Source: Erythrobacter sp. UBA2510
GTDB taxonomy: Bacteria; Pseudomonadota; Alphaproteobacteria; Sphingomonadales; Sphingomonadaceae
Length of the DNA: 7,259 nt
Assembly: GCA_002341345.1 (NCBI GenBank)
Contig: DDNW01000198.1
Location: 304 to 7,562 of the forward strand
Direction of reading: 5' to 3'
The notes under the pieces were generated by a model. It saw nothing but the letters and a program-made list of their open reading frames with translations. It was not told where the DNA came from and ran no database searches. Below, piece by piece: positions 1 to 7,259 of the stretch (its first letter is position 1; each line of letters starts with the position of its first letter). The translations under genes were made by a program, and so were the position numbers.

Positions 1-1043
1 GCAAAGGCCGCATCGCCGTGCAGCAGCACCGGAATCACGGTTTCGCGCTTGGGATCGTTCAGTTGAAACTGCTTGGCGCGGGCCTTGCCCAGCACCACCG
101 GGTTCACCGCCTCGAGGTGGCTGGGGTTCGCGGTGAGCGACAGGTGCACCTTGTTATTGTCGAATTCGCGGTCGCTGGAGGCGCCGAGGTGATATTTCAC
201 GTCGCCCGAGCCGCCGACGTCGTCGGGATTGGCCGAACCGCCCGAGAATTCGTGAAAGATAACCTTGTAGGGCTTGGCCATCACGTTCGCGAGGACGTTC
301 AGACGGCCACGATGGGCCATGCCGTAAATGATCTCGCGCACGCCCATCTGGCCGCCATACTTGATCACCGCCTCGAGCGCGGGGATCATGCTCTCGCCAC
401 CGTCGAGACCGAAGCGCTTGGTGCCGACATACTTCTTGGCGAGGTACTTCTCGTACTCCTCGCCGCGGATCACCGCCTGCAGGATGGCGCGCTTGCCCTC
501 CGGCGTGAACTGGATAACCTTGTCCGGACCCTCGAAGCGTTCCTGCAGGAAGCGGCGCTCCTCGATGTCGGAGATGTGCATGTATTCGAGGCCGACTTCG
601 CCGCAGTAATTCTTGCGCAGGGTCTCCACCAGTTCGCGCGGCGTGGTCCATTCGAGACCGAGATTGCGCCCGACATAAACCGGCTCGTCCTGCGCCGCGC
701 CTTCGAAGCCATGATATTCCAGCGTCAGGTCGGCGGGCAGTTCGCGGTGCGAGATGCCCAGCGGATCGAGGTCGGCGCCCAGATGGCCGCGCACGCGATA
801 GGTGCGGATGAGCAGCATCGCCCGGATCGAGGCGCGCGCGGCTGCCTCGATCGCAGCTTCGTCGGTGGGCTTGCCGGTCTTGGCCGCCGCCTCTTTCACC
901 GCCAGCTTCATTGCCGTCGGATCGAGCGCGTCGGTCAGGTCGCCATAGTCCCCGGCTGGCCAGCGCGGATTGGCCCAGCTGGGCCCGTCCTGCGTTTCCT
1001 GATCGGTCAGTTCGGGAAGGAAATTCTGCGCTTCGTTACCCAT
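1..1043 (-). CDS. sucA: 2-oxoglutarate dehydrogenase E1 component, N-terminal part (runs off left edge)
   Basis: Thiamine-diphosphate-dependent E1 subunit of the cytoplasmic 2-oxoglutarate dehydrogenase complex. It decarboxylates 2-oxoglutarate and passes the succinyl group to the lipoyl arm of E2 (SucB). Only the first 347 codons are present; the family is usually about 930-950 residues. Visible family motifs are YRVRGHL (82-88), DPLGI (93-97), KRFGLDGGES (209-218), GMAHRGRLNVL (241-251, with a substrate-binding His), DVKYHLG (281-287), LTANPSHLE (303-311) and HGDAAF (342-347). The ATG at 1043 is chosen because GAGG lies 8 nt upstream and because the next in-frame codon of note upstream is the sucD stop, with no ATG between. 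The N-terminus is odd: the FLxGxNxxYIxxLY-type segment that opens most SucA proteins is missing, and the protein reaches the PSW..RW region by residue 21. It is the third gene of the mdh-sucD-sucA cluster. Identity is near certain. Confidence 0.97.
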   Translation of the reverse strand, partial: MGNEAQNFLPELTDQETQDGPSWANPRWPAGDYGDLTDALDPTAMKLAVKEAAAKTGKPTDEAAIEAAARASIRAMLLIRTYRVRGHLGADLDPLGISHRELPADLTLEYHGFEGAAQDEPVYVGRNLGLEWTTPRELVETLRKNYCGEVGLEYMHISDIEERRFLQERFEGPDKVIQFTPEGKRAILQAVIRGEEYEKYLAKKYVGTKRFGLDGGESMIPALEAVIKYGGQMGVREIIYGMAHRGRLNVLANVMAKPYKVIFHEFSGGSANPDDVGGSGDVKYHLGASSDREFDNNKVHLSLTANPSHLEAVNPVVLGKARAKQFQLNDPKRETVIPVLLHGDAAF

Positions 1044-1051
1044 GGCGGGAA

Positions 1052-1055
1052 CCTC
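1052..1055 (-). promoter_or_regulatory. Shine-Dalgarno of sucA
   Basis: GAGG on the minus strand, 8 nt from the ATG at 1043. It fixes the sucA start and shows that sucA is translated independently of sucD rather than by stop-start coupling. Confidence 0.7.
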
Positions 1056-1078
1056 GTGAATGAGGGGCAAGAAGGGGT

Positions 1079-1100
1079 GGCCCGCACCGCAGCGCGGGCC
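1079..1100 (-). other. GC hairpin between sucD and sucA
   Basis: A perfect 7-bp GC-only inverted repeat (GGCCCGC / GCGGGCC, 8-nt loop) begins 6 nt after the sucD stop and lies inside the 63-nt spacer before sucA. No T-run follows on the minus strand; the downstream sequence is a mixed C/T stretch. It is therefore not a canonical intrinsic terminator. It could slow 3' exonucleases or tune sucD:sucA ratios. The structure is seen; the role is inference. Confidence 0.5.
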
Positions 1101-1106
1101 CCGAGA

Positions 1107-1997
1107 TCAGGCCAGTTCCTTCAGCAGCGCGTCGAGCGTGGTGCCAAGCTCGCTGGGCGAGGGCGAGACGCGGATGCCCGCATCTTCCATCGCTGCGATC
1201 TTGTCTTCGGCGCCGCCCTGGCCGCCCGAGACGATCGCGCCGGCGTGGCCCATGCGACGGCCCGGAGGCGCGGTGCGGCCCGCGATGAAACCGACCATCG
1301 GCTTCTTGCGGCCCTTGGCGGCCTCGGCCTTGAGGAAGGCAGCGGCTTCTTCTTCGGCGCTGCCGCCGATTTCACCGATCATGATGATCGATTCGGTTTC
1401 CGGATCGTCAAGGAACAGGTCGAGCACGTCGATGAAGTTGGTGCCGTTGACCGGGTCGCCGCCAATGCCGACCGCCGTGGTCTGGCCGAGGCCGACCATG
1501 GTGGTCTGGTGCACGGCTTCATAGGTCAGCGTACCCGAACGCGAGACGACGCCGACCGTGCCCTTGGAGAAGATCGAGCCGGGCATGATGCCGATCTTGC
1601 ATTCGCCGGGGGTCAGCACGCCGGGGCAGTTGGGGCCGATCAGGCGCGACTTGGAGCCCGACAGCGCGCGCTTTACGCGGACCATGTCGAGCACCGGAAT
1701 GCCTTCGGTGATGGTGACGATCAGCTCGATCCCGGCATCGATCGCTTCGAGGATCGAATCCGCGGCGAATGGCGGCGGGACATAGATCACGCTCGCGGTC
1801 GCGCCCGTCTCGGCGGCAGCTTCCTTGACGGTGTTGAACACCGGCAGGCCGATGTGGGTGGTGCCGCCCTTGCCGGGGGTCACGCCCGCGACCATCTGCG
1901 TGCCATAAGCGAGCGCCTGCTCAGTATGAAAAGTACCGGTGTCGCCGGTCATCCCCTGGGTGATGACCTTGGTGTTCTTGTCGATAAGAATGGACAT
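1107..1997 (-). CDS. sucD: Succinyl-CoA synthetase (ADP-forming), alpha subunit
   Basis: Alpha subunit of succinate-CoA ligase, which interconverts succinyl-CoA and succinate with substrate-level phosphorylation in the TCA cycle. The 296-residue length is normal for the family. The N-terminal CoA-binding Rossmann domain is evident from [13 protein letters not shown] (12-24), GVTPGKGG (38-45) and the [10 protein letters not shown] segment (71-80). The ligase domain carries LIGPNCPG (119-126), SRSGTLTYE (152-160) and the phosphohistidine loop [10 protein letters not shown], whose active-site His is residue 251. The ATG at 1997 is the family's usual start ([11 protein letters not shown]) and has AGGAG 9 nt upstream. 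It lies 46 nt after mdh and 63 nt before sucA, almost certainly in one transcript. The enzyme needs a beta subunit (SucC), which is not encoded in this window. Confidence 0.98.
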   Translation of the reverse strand: MSILIDKNTKVITQGMTGDTGTFHTEQALAYGTQMVAGVTPGKGGTTHIGLPVFNTVKEAAAETGATASVIYVPPPFAADSILEAIDAGIELIVTITEGIPVLDMVRVKRALSGSKSRLIGPNCPGVLTPGECKIGIMPGSIFSKGTVGVVSRSGTLTYEAVHQTTMVGLGQTTAVGIGGDPVNGTNFIDVLDLFLDDPETESIIMIGEIGGSAEEEAAAFLKAEAAKGRKKPMVGFIAGRTAPPGRRMGHAGAIVSGGQGGAEDKIAAMEDAGIRVSPSPSELGTTLDALLKELA

Positions 1998-2006
1998 GCT
2001 GCGTCA

Positions 2007-2011
2007 CTCCT
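2007..2011 (-). promoter_or_regulatory. Shine-Dalgarno of sucD
   Basis: AGGAG on the minus strand, 9 nt from the ATG at 1997. It is a strong match to the anti-SD and lies in the short mdh-sucD gap, which shows no promoter-like sequence. Confidence 0.75.
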
Positions 2012-2043
2012 GAAGGTAGATTGGTAGCCGAAAGGCCCGATAA

Positions 2044-3202
<1,159 letters not shown>

Positions 3203-3212
3203 TGCGTCAGAA

Positions 3213-5219
3213 TTAGGCGCTCGCGGCCAGCGGGCGGCCAAGGTCACGCTCTTCGTCGAGCAGTTTGGCCGCCATGTGATCGGGCAGGGCGCGGCTGTAG
3301 TAATAGCCCTGGCCCAGCGTGCAGCCTGCGTCGCGCACCATATCAACCTGTTCAGCGGTTTCCAGCCCCTCGGCGCAGACATCCATGCCCAAGGTCGCGC
3401 CCATCTCGGTAACCGCGCGGATGATCGCATCGCTTTTCGGGCCGATCTGTGGGCCGGAAATGAAGCTGCGGTCGACCTTGATCGTATGGAACGGGAACTG
3501 GCTGATATATTTGAGCGAGGTCGTGCCGGTGCCGAAATCGTCGAGCGCAAAGCGAACGCCCGCCGCGGCCATCTCGTCCATGAAGTGGCGGGTGTTGTCG
3601 TCGTCGTCGACGAACAGCATCTCGGTCACTTCCAGCTCGAGCCGCGAGGGATCGAGTCCGGCCTTGTGCAGCGCAGCCTTCACACCCAGCGCGGCACCCG
3701 GCGCGCGGATTTGCGCGGGCGAGAGATTGACTGCGAGGCCAATGTGATCGGGCCAGGTCGCGCAGGCACGTGCGGCGGTATGGGTGATCCAGTTGCCGAG
3801 AGTGATAATCAGACCGGATTTCTCGGCCACCGGGATGAACTGGTCGGGGCGCAGTTCGCCTTTTTCCGGATGAAACCAGCGGACCAGCGCCTCGAACGCG
3901 CGGATCTTGCCGCTCGAAAGGTCGATGATCGGTTGGAAATAGACCGACAGTTCGTCCTTCTGGATCGCGGCGCGCAATTCGGCCTCCAACTCGCGGCTCC
4001 GGGTCTGCGCGCGGCTCATCTCCGGGGAGAAGAAACGCGTCTCGCTCCGTCCGGCAAGCCGCGCATTGTACCCGGCCAAATCGGCCTGTCGCAGCAGCGT
4101 TTCGATCTCGGCAGTCGGCATGACGGGGCCGATCTGGGCCGAGAGCGCGACGCCGATACAGGCGCCGACCTCGACCCGTTCGCCGTTGAGACGGAACGGG
4201 CGATTGCTTTGGGCGATGATGTTCTTGCACAGTGTTTCCGCCGCTGAAGGCGTATCCAGTGCACAGGCGATCAGGAAATCGTCGCCGCCATAACGGGCCA
4301 GCACGGCATTGCGGGGTGCCACCTCGCCCAGCCGCATAGCGAATTCGCGCAGCAACCGGTCGCCGGCATCGTGGCCATAGGTGTCGTTGACGGTACGAAA
4401 GCGGTGCAGGTCGACCCATAGCAAACCCATCCGCTCGTTCGCGCGCAGGGTCCGGCCCACTGCCGCCGCCGCATCGATGAAGCCGGTGCGGTTCCACAGA
4501 CCCGACACCGGATCCGACCCCGCCTGCAGCTGCACGTCGCGCACCACCTTCGCCTGCCGTTCGCTGGCCATGATCTGGTCGGTCAGCCGTGTTTTCAGAT
4601 CGCGGGCGATTCCGACCATGGCCATCGTCAGCAGCGGCAGCAGGGCAGCGTAGGCGTGCAATTCCCACGAGCTGCTCAACAGGCATACGACGAAGGTCGG
4701 GGTCACGCACAACAAGAGCTGCGAAATGACCAGCGCCTGATTGGCAGCATGACGCATGGCGATGCCGGAGCTGATTCCGGTGGCAAAGCCAACCACCAGC
4801 AAAGTGGCGTATCCGGGGCCGGTCAGGTGCAGCGTAAGTCCGGCGGATAGCCCGATAAACGCCGCGAGCAGGATCGCCAGCACGAGATAGGTCGTACGCA
4901 GCCCCGCTCCCGGCTGGCCGTCGTCACGATAGCGCAGCACCAGCCCGACAACCAGCTTTACGGTGGCGGTGAGGGCGATCAATCCGGCCATGACGAACAG
5001 CGACTTTTCACCGCTGCTCAGCGCGGCGATGCCGGTCAGGATGACGGCCGCCGCCGCACCGATCGCCAGTGTCATCGGCTGGACGTGGAGCGATTGTGCG
5101 AGTCCGGACTCAACCGCTGCTTTGCTCGCCTCAGTTGTTTCGGGCGAGACCGTGGCAGGACCTGCCGATGGCACTGGGTATTCGAAGCTCTTGTCCCGCA
5201 GTGTCTTCTGTCTGGTCAT
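3213..5219 (-). CDS. Membrane-anchored GGDEF-EAL protein, probable c-di-GMP phosphodiesterase
   Basis: A 668-residue signalling protein. A polar N-terminus (1-48) precedes roughly six hydrophobic segments between 50 and 206, an unnamed membrane sensor region. The GGDEF domain follows (about 230-395): DPVSGLWNRTGF, metal-ligand region WVDLHRFRTVNDTYGHDAGD, and signature GGDDF (311-315), where the canonical catalytic Glu is Asp. The RxxD inhibitory site is absent (PRNA at 302-305). The EAL domain (about 410-655) has EALVRW (Glu443), Asn498 in VNLSP, ExTE with Glu530, DDFGTG (Asp560, Asp561), Lys581 in IKVD, Glu617 in AEGLE, and Gln637 in QGYYYSR. All expected catalytic residues are visible, so hydrolysis of c-di-GMP to pGpG is likely; cyclase activity is doubtful. 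The ATG at 5219 is preferred over a GTG at 5264 because AAGGGG lies 6 nt upstream. It is divergent from the B12 riboswitch and separated from mdh by a terminator-like hairpin. Confidence 0.93.
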   Translation of the reverse strand: MTRQKTLRDKSFEYPVPSAGPATVSPETTEASKAAVESGLAQSLHVQPMTLAIGAAAAVILTGIAALSSGEKSLFVMAGLIALTATVKLVVGLVLRYRDDGQPGAGLRTTYLVLAILLAAFIGLSAGLTLHLTGPGYATLLVVGFATGISSGIAMRHAANQALVISQLLLCVTPTFVVCLLSSSWELHAYAALLPLLTMAMVGIARDLKTRLTDQIMASERQAKVVRDVQLQAGSDPVSGLWNRTGFIDAAAAVGRTLRANERMGLLWVDLHRFRTVNDTYGHDAGDRLLREFAMRLGEVAPRNAVLARYGGDDFLIACALDTPSAAETLCKNIIAQSNRPFRLNGERVEVGACIGVALSAQIGPVMPTAEIETLLRQADLAGYNARLAGRSETRFFSPEMSRAQTRSRELEAELRAAIQKDELSVYFQPIIDLSSGKIRAFEALVRWFHPEKGELRPDQFIPVAEKSGLIITLGNWITHTAARACATWPDHIGLAVNLSPAQIRAPGAALGVKAALHKAGLDPSRLELEVTEMLFVDDDDNTRHFMDEMAAAGVRFALDDFGTGTTSLKYISQFPFHTIKVDRSFISGPQIGPKSDAIIRAVTEMGATLGMDVCAEGLETAEQVDMVRDAGCTLGQGYYYSRALPDHMAAKLLDEERDLGRPLAASA

Positions 5220-5225
5220 TTCGTG

Positions 5226-5231
5226 CCCCTT
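5226..5231 (-). promoter_or_regulatory. Shine-Dalgarno of the GGDEF-EAL gene
   Basis: AAGGGG on the minus strand, 6 nt from the ATG at 5219. It decides for this start against the GTG 15 codons upstream at 5264. Confidence 0.6.
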
Positions 5232-5361
5232 GCTCGAGGCGCAATATTGGACCTGCCCGGTCACTGCATGGTTAACCTTGCCCTTACGTTACGGCTACTT
5301 AGGACCGCTTTACCTGCGGGTAAGGTTTTAGGCATTGCGCGACGCATCCAAGCGGCCTAAC
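5232..5361. other. Divergent intergenic region between the GGDEF-EAL gene and the B12 riboswitch
   Basis: This stretch must hold the promoters of both the leftward GGDEF-EAL gene and the rightward riboswitch transcript. No convincing -35/-10 pair could be picked for either. It contains the 8-bp palindrome GGTTAACC (5270-5277). It also contains a small hairpin, CTTTACC / GGTAAGG with loop TGCG (5308-5325, 7 bp including one G-U), followed on the plus strand by TTTT (5326-5329). No coding potential was seen. Confidence 0.5.
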
Positions 5362-5533
5362 GGCGCAGGCACTGTCACGGAATGTCCGGGAGACCGGACC
5401 GAAAGAGGGAAGCGGGTGAAAAACCTGCGCTGCCCCCGCAACTGTGACCGGGGAGGGCCGCCTCCATGACGCCACTGGGAAACCGGGAAGGCGGAGGCGG
5501 TCTGGCGATCCGGCGAGCCAGGAGACCTGTTCC
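5362..5533 (+). ncRNA. Cobalamin (adenosylcobalamin-type) riboswitch aptamer
   Basis: A cis-acting RNA that binds B12 and lowers expression of the downstream receptor. Conserved blocks appear in the class order: GGGAA (5407-5411), GCGGGTGAAAAACC (5412-5425), CTGCCCCCGCAACTGTGA (5430-5447), GCCACTGGGAAACC (5471-5484), and the B12 box GAGCCAGGAGACCTG (5515-5529). Supporting helices are visible. CAGG (5366-5369) pairs with CCTG (5526-5529) as closing stem P1. GTCCGG / CCGGAC (5384-5399) is capped by a GAGA (GNRA) tetraloop. CCGCCTCC (5458-5465) pairs with GGAGGCGG (5493-5500), enclosing the GCCACTGGG block. It stands immediately upstream of a BtuB-like receptor gene, the classic target. Exact ends are approximate. 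Confidence 0.96.
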
Positions 5534-5590
5534 GCGATAGTCGTTCGGCCAGTGGGCGGGGTGCACCACCAGCCAGCGGAAGCGCGGATA

Positions 5591-5625
5591 TTTGCGTTTC
5601 GGGCAATCCCGCCCGATCGCGCAAA
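5591..5625 (+). promoter_or_regulatory. First hairpin of the riboswitch expression platform
   Basis: TTTGCG (5591-5596) pairs with CGCAAA (5620-5625), enclosing a second helix GGGC (5601-5604) / GCCC (5611-5614). It lies between the aptamer and the SD-masking hairpin. The same CGCAAA 6-mer recurs at 5652-5657, so TTTGCG has two possible partners. No T-run follows, which argues for translational rather than transcriptional control. Confidence 0.5.
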
Positions 5626-5628
5626 GCG

Positions 5629-5667
5629 CCTCCTGCCATGAGCGACATGTTCGCAAATGGTTGGAGG
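5629..5667 (+). promoter_or_regulatory. Shine-Dalgarno-sequestering hairpin of btuB
   Basis: Nested helices fold the ribosome-binding site away. CCTCC (5629-5633) pairs with the Shine-Dalgarno GGAGG (5663-5667), CCAT (5636-5639) with ATGG (5657-5660), and GCGA (5642-5645) with TCGC (5651-5654), around loop CATGT. That makes 13 Watson-Crick pairs, one possible G-U, and two small symmetric internal loops. The SD is only 4 nt from the ATG at 5672, so pairing would block 30S binding. This fits a B12 riboswitch acting on translation. The complementarity is seen; the ligand coupling is inferred. Confidence 0.7.
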
Positions 5668-5671
5668 AATT

Positions 5672-7259
5672 ATGCGTAAAATCCTGTTTTTCAGTACTGT
5701 TCTTGCATCTGTCGCGTCGCCTGCAAGGGCGGAATCGGACGATTACGCCCCGATCGTCGTTACCGCTACGGGTACCGAAACGCCCATCGCCGAGACCGGC
5801 AAGTCGATCACGATCATCGACCGCGAGGAGATTGAGAGCGTGCAGGGGGCGGACATCACGCGCGTGCTCGAACGTGTGCCCGGCATCTCGTTCAACCGCA
5901 ATGGCGGCGTCGGCGCGACTTCGGCTGTTCGCATCCGTGGATCCGACAATGACCAGGTGCTGACCATGATCGACGGGGTTCGCGTCGCCGACCCATCGTC
6001 CATCGGCAATGGCTACGATCTGACCAACCTGCTGGCCGGCAATGTGGAGCGGATCGAGGTGCTGCGTGGATCGAACAGCACGATCTGGGGTAGCTCGGCG
6101 GTGGGCGGGGTGATCCTTATCACCACCGCGCAGGACGAGACGGGCGCCGAGGCATCGGCCGAATATGGCAGCCGCGACAGCCTCTACCTGACCGGGCGCG
6201 CCAGCTATGCCGAGGACCGCTTCGGCATCGCCGCCTATGGCAGCTGGTTCGAGAATGAGGGCTTTTCGGCGCTGGCATCCGGAACCGAGAAGGACGGTTT
6301 CGAACAGGCCGCGTTCGGGGGCAATGCCTGGCTCGCACTCAGCTATAATCTGACGCTGCGTGCAATGGGCCGCTATTCGGATGGCACCGTCGAGATCGAC
6401 AATTTCGGCGATACCGAGGACACGCAGGATACCGAGCAATATTCCGCCAGCGCGACACTCGCTTACGATGGCGACGCGCTCGACCTGTCCGCGACCTATT
6501 CCATGGCCGACACACACCGGCTCAGCACCAGCGCCTTCGGCCCGTTCATTGGTGACGGCAATCTCAACCGCGCCGATCTGCGCGCCGCGATCCGGCTGGC
6601 CGATCCGTTCACGCTTCACAGCGGTGGCTATTACGAGTGGACAGCTTACACCACCAATTACGGCGGCGATGCCGAGATGGAGCGGCGCGGCGGCTATGCG
6701 CAATTGTCGTTCGCGCAGGGGCCGTTCGCGGTTGCGGGCGGGGTCCGGCTGGATGACGGTACGCTGTTCGGCTCGGAAGTCAGCTTCGGCGCCGATGCCA
6801 GCTTTGCGATCAATGAAGAGATGCGCCTCCATGCCAGTTACGGCGAAGGATATCGCGCACCGAGCCTGTACCAGCTCTACGATGCCTTTTCCGGTAATCC
6901 CGATCTACAGCCCGAGGACAGCCGCAATTACGATCTCGGCCTCGAGGTCGGCAATCGCGAGGGATTGTTCCTGTTTGACGTGACCTTGTTCCAGCGCGAT
7001 ATCGACAACCAGATCGAGTTCGACAGCGCAACTTACGTCTATTTCAACACCGAAACCGTGCGCGCACGAGGAGTGGAAATGGAGGCGACCATGCGCCCGA
7101 CAGACAGGCTGGAAATGCTGGTCGCCTATACGGTGCTCGATACGCAGCTGCGCAGTGGGGCCAATGATGGCAACGAACAGGGTCGCCGCCCCGGCACTGC
7201 GCTGACGCTGAGCGTTGACTGGGAGACACCGCTGGCCGGACTTACTTTGGGCGGCGATC
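5672..7259 (+). CDS. btuB: TonB-dependent cobalamin receptor, BtuB-like (runs off right edge)
   Basis: Outer-membrane beta-barrel receptor that takes up vitamin B12 using TonB-ExbBD energy. 529 codons are present; BtuB proteins are about 600 residues, so only the last barrel strands are missing. The signal peptide is MRKILFFSTVLASVASPARA, cut after ARA (18-20). A TonB-box-like PIVVTAT (27-33) is followed by the plug domain (about 40-150), with VLERVPGISF, VRIRG, MIDGVRVADP (99-108), NVERIEVLRG (124-133) and SAVGGVILI (142-150). The barrel then has alternating aromatic strands and the hallmark YGEGYRAPSL (390-399) with NPDLQPE (409-415). The ATG at 5672 is preferred over an in-frame ATG at 5657 because the SD GGAGG and signal peptide fit the former. 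Substrate assignment rests mainly on the riboswitch; by protein alone it is a TonB-dependent siderophore/B12-class receptor. Confidence 0.93.
   Translation, partial: MRKILFFSTVLASVASPARAESDDYAPIVVTATGTETPIAETGKSITIIDREEIESVQGADITRVLERVPGISFNRNGGVGATSAVRIRGSDNDQVLTMIDGVRVADPSSIGNGYDLTNLLAGNVERIEVLRGSNSTIWGSSAVGGVILITTAQDETGAEASAEYGSRDSLYLTGRASYAEDRFGIAAYGSWFENEGFSALASGTEKDGFEQAAFGGNAWLALSYNLTLRAMGRYSDGTVEIDNFGDTEDTQDTEQYSASATLAYDGDALDLSATYSMADTHRLSTSAFGPFIGDGNLNRADLRAAIRLADPFTLHSGGYYEWTAYTTNYGGDAEMERRGGYAQLSFAQGPFAVAGGVRLDDGTLFGSEVSFGADASFAINEEMRLHASYGEGYRAPSLYQLYDAFSGNPDLQPEDSRNYDLGLEVGNREGLFLFDVTLFQRDIDNQIEFDSATYVYFNTETVRARGVEMEATMRPTDRLEMLVAYTVLDTQLRSGANDGNEQGRRPGTALTLSVDWETPLAGLTLGGD

Noticed and set aside
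18..2027. A 669-codon open frame on the plus strand opposite sucA and sucD
   Set aside because: It lies antisense to two unmistakable TCA-cycle genes; long antisense frames are common in GC-rich DNA with strong third-position bias. It has no recognisable domain and its composition is typical of a shadow frame (rich in Arg, Ala, His, Asp).
3352..4710. A 452-codon minus-strand frame inside the GGDEF-EAL gene
   Set aside because: It is a shifted frame of the same gene. The 3213-5219 frame has all GGDEF and EAL motifs in order; this one is Arg-rich and motif-free.
5657..5671. In-frame alternative btuB start five codons upstream
   Set aside because: It has no SD, and it would place the SD of the real start inside the coding sequence and lengthen a signal peptide that is already well formed from 5672.
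5638..5679. A 13-codon upstream frame (ATG at 5638, stop TAA at 5677-5679) overlapping the btuB start
   Set aside because: It has no Shine-Dalgarno, and its start lies inside the SD-masking hairpin stem. It is most simply a chance product of that stem-loop, although coupling to btuB cannot be excluded.
5375..6832. A 485-codon open frame on the minus strand
   Set aside because: It is antisense to both the riboswitch and the btuB coding region, which have strong independent evidence. The frame follows the codon bias of btuB and shows no motif.

Overview
The window is GC-rich (by eye about 60-65%) and looks like chromosomal DNA of an alphaproteobacterium. The tight mdh-sucD-sucA cluster, the style of the SucA N-terminus and a B12-riboswitch-controlled TonB receptor suggest Sphingomonadales, possibly the Erythrobacter group; that placement is an inference. 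I see no mobile element, tRNA, rRNA or CRISPR array.

Layout. Positions 1-3006 hold three TCA-cycle genes, all on the minus strand and read in the order mdh (2044-3006), sucD (1107-1997), sucA (1-1043, running off the left edge). Gaps are 46 and 63 nt and each gene has its own Shine-Dalgarno. Together they encode malate dehydrogenase, the alpha subunit of succinyl-CoA synthetase and the E1 component of 2-oxoglutarate dehydrogenase. The beta-subunit gene sucC, which sits between mdh and sucD in many alphaproteobacteria, is not there. The 206-nt region 3007-3212 upstream of mdh holds an 11-bp perfect AT-rich inverted repeat and an intrinsic-terminator-like hairpin with a T6 tract.

Upstream on the same strand, 3213-5219 encodes a membrane-anchored GGDEF-EAL protein. 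Its GGDEF signature is degenerate (GGDDF, no I-site) and its EAL residues look complete, so it is probably a c-di-GMP phosphodiesterase.

Reading rightward on the plus strand is a cobalamin riboswitch (about 5362-5533). An expression platform follows, in which a 39-nt hairpin buries the Shine-Dalgarno of the next gene. That gene, starting at 5672 and running off the right edge, encodes a BtuB-like TonB-dependent outer-membrane receptor. Together they form a B12-uptake unit repressed by cobalamin. The protein-coding content is ordinary; the most interesting material is RNA-level: the B12 expression platform with a repeated 6-mer allowing alternative pairings, and the mdh leader.
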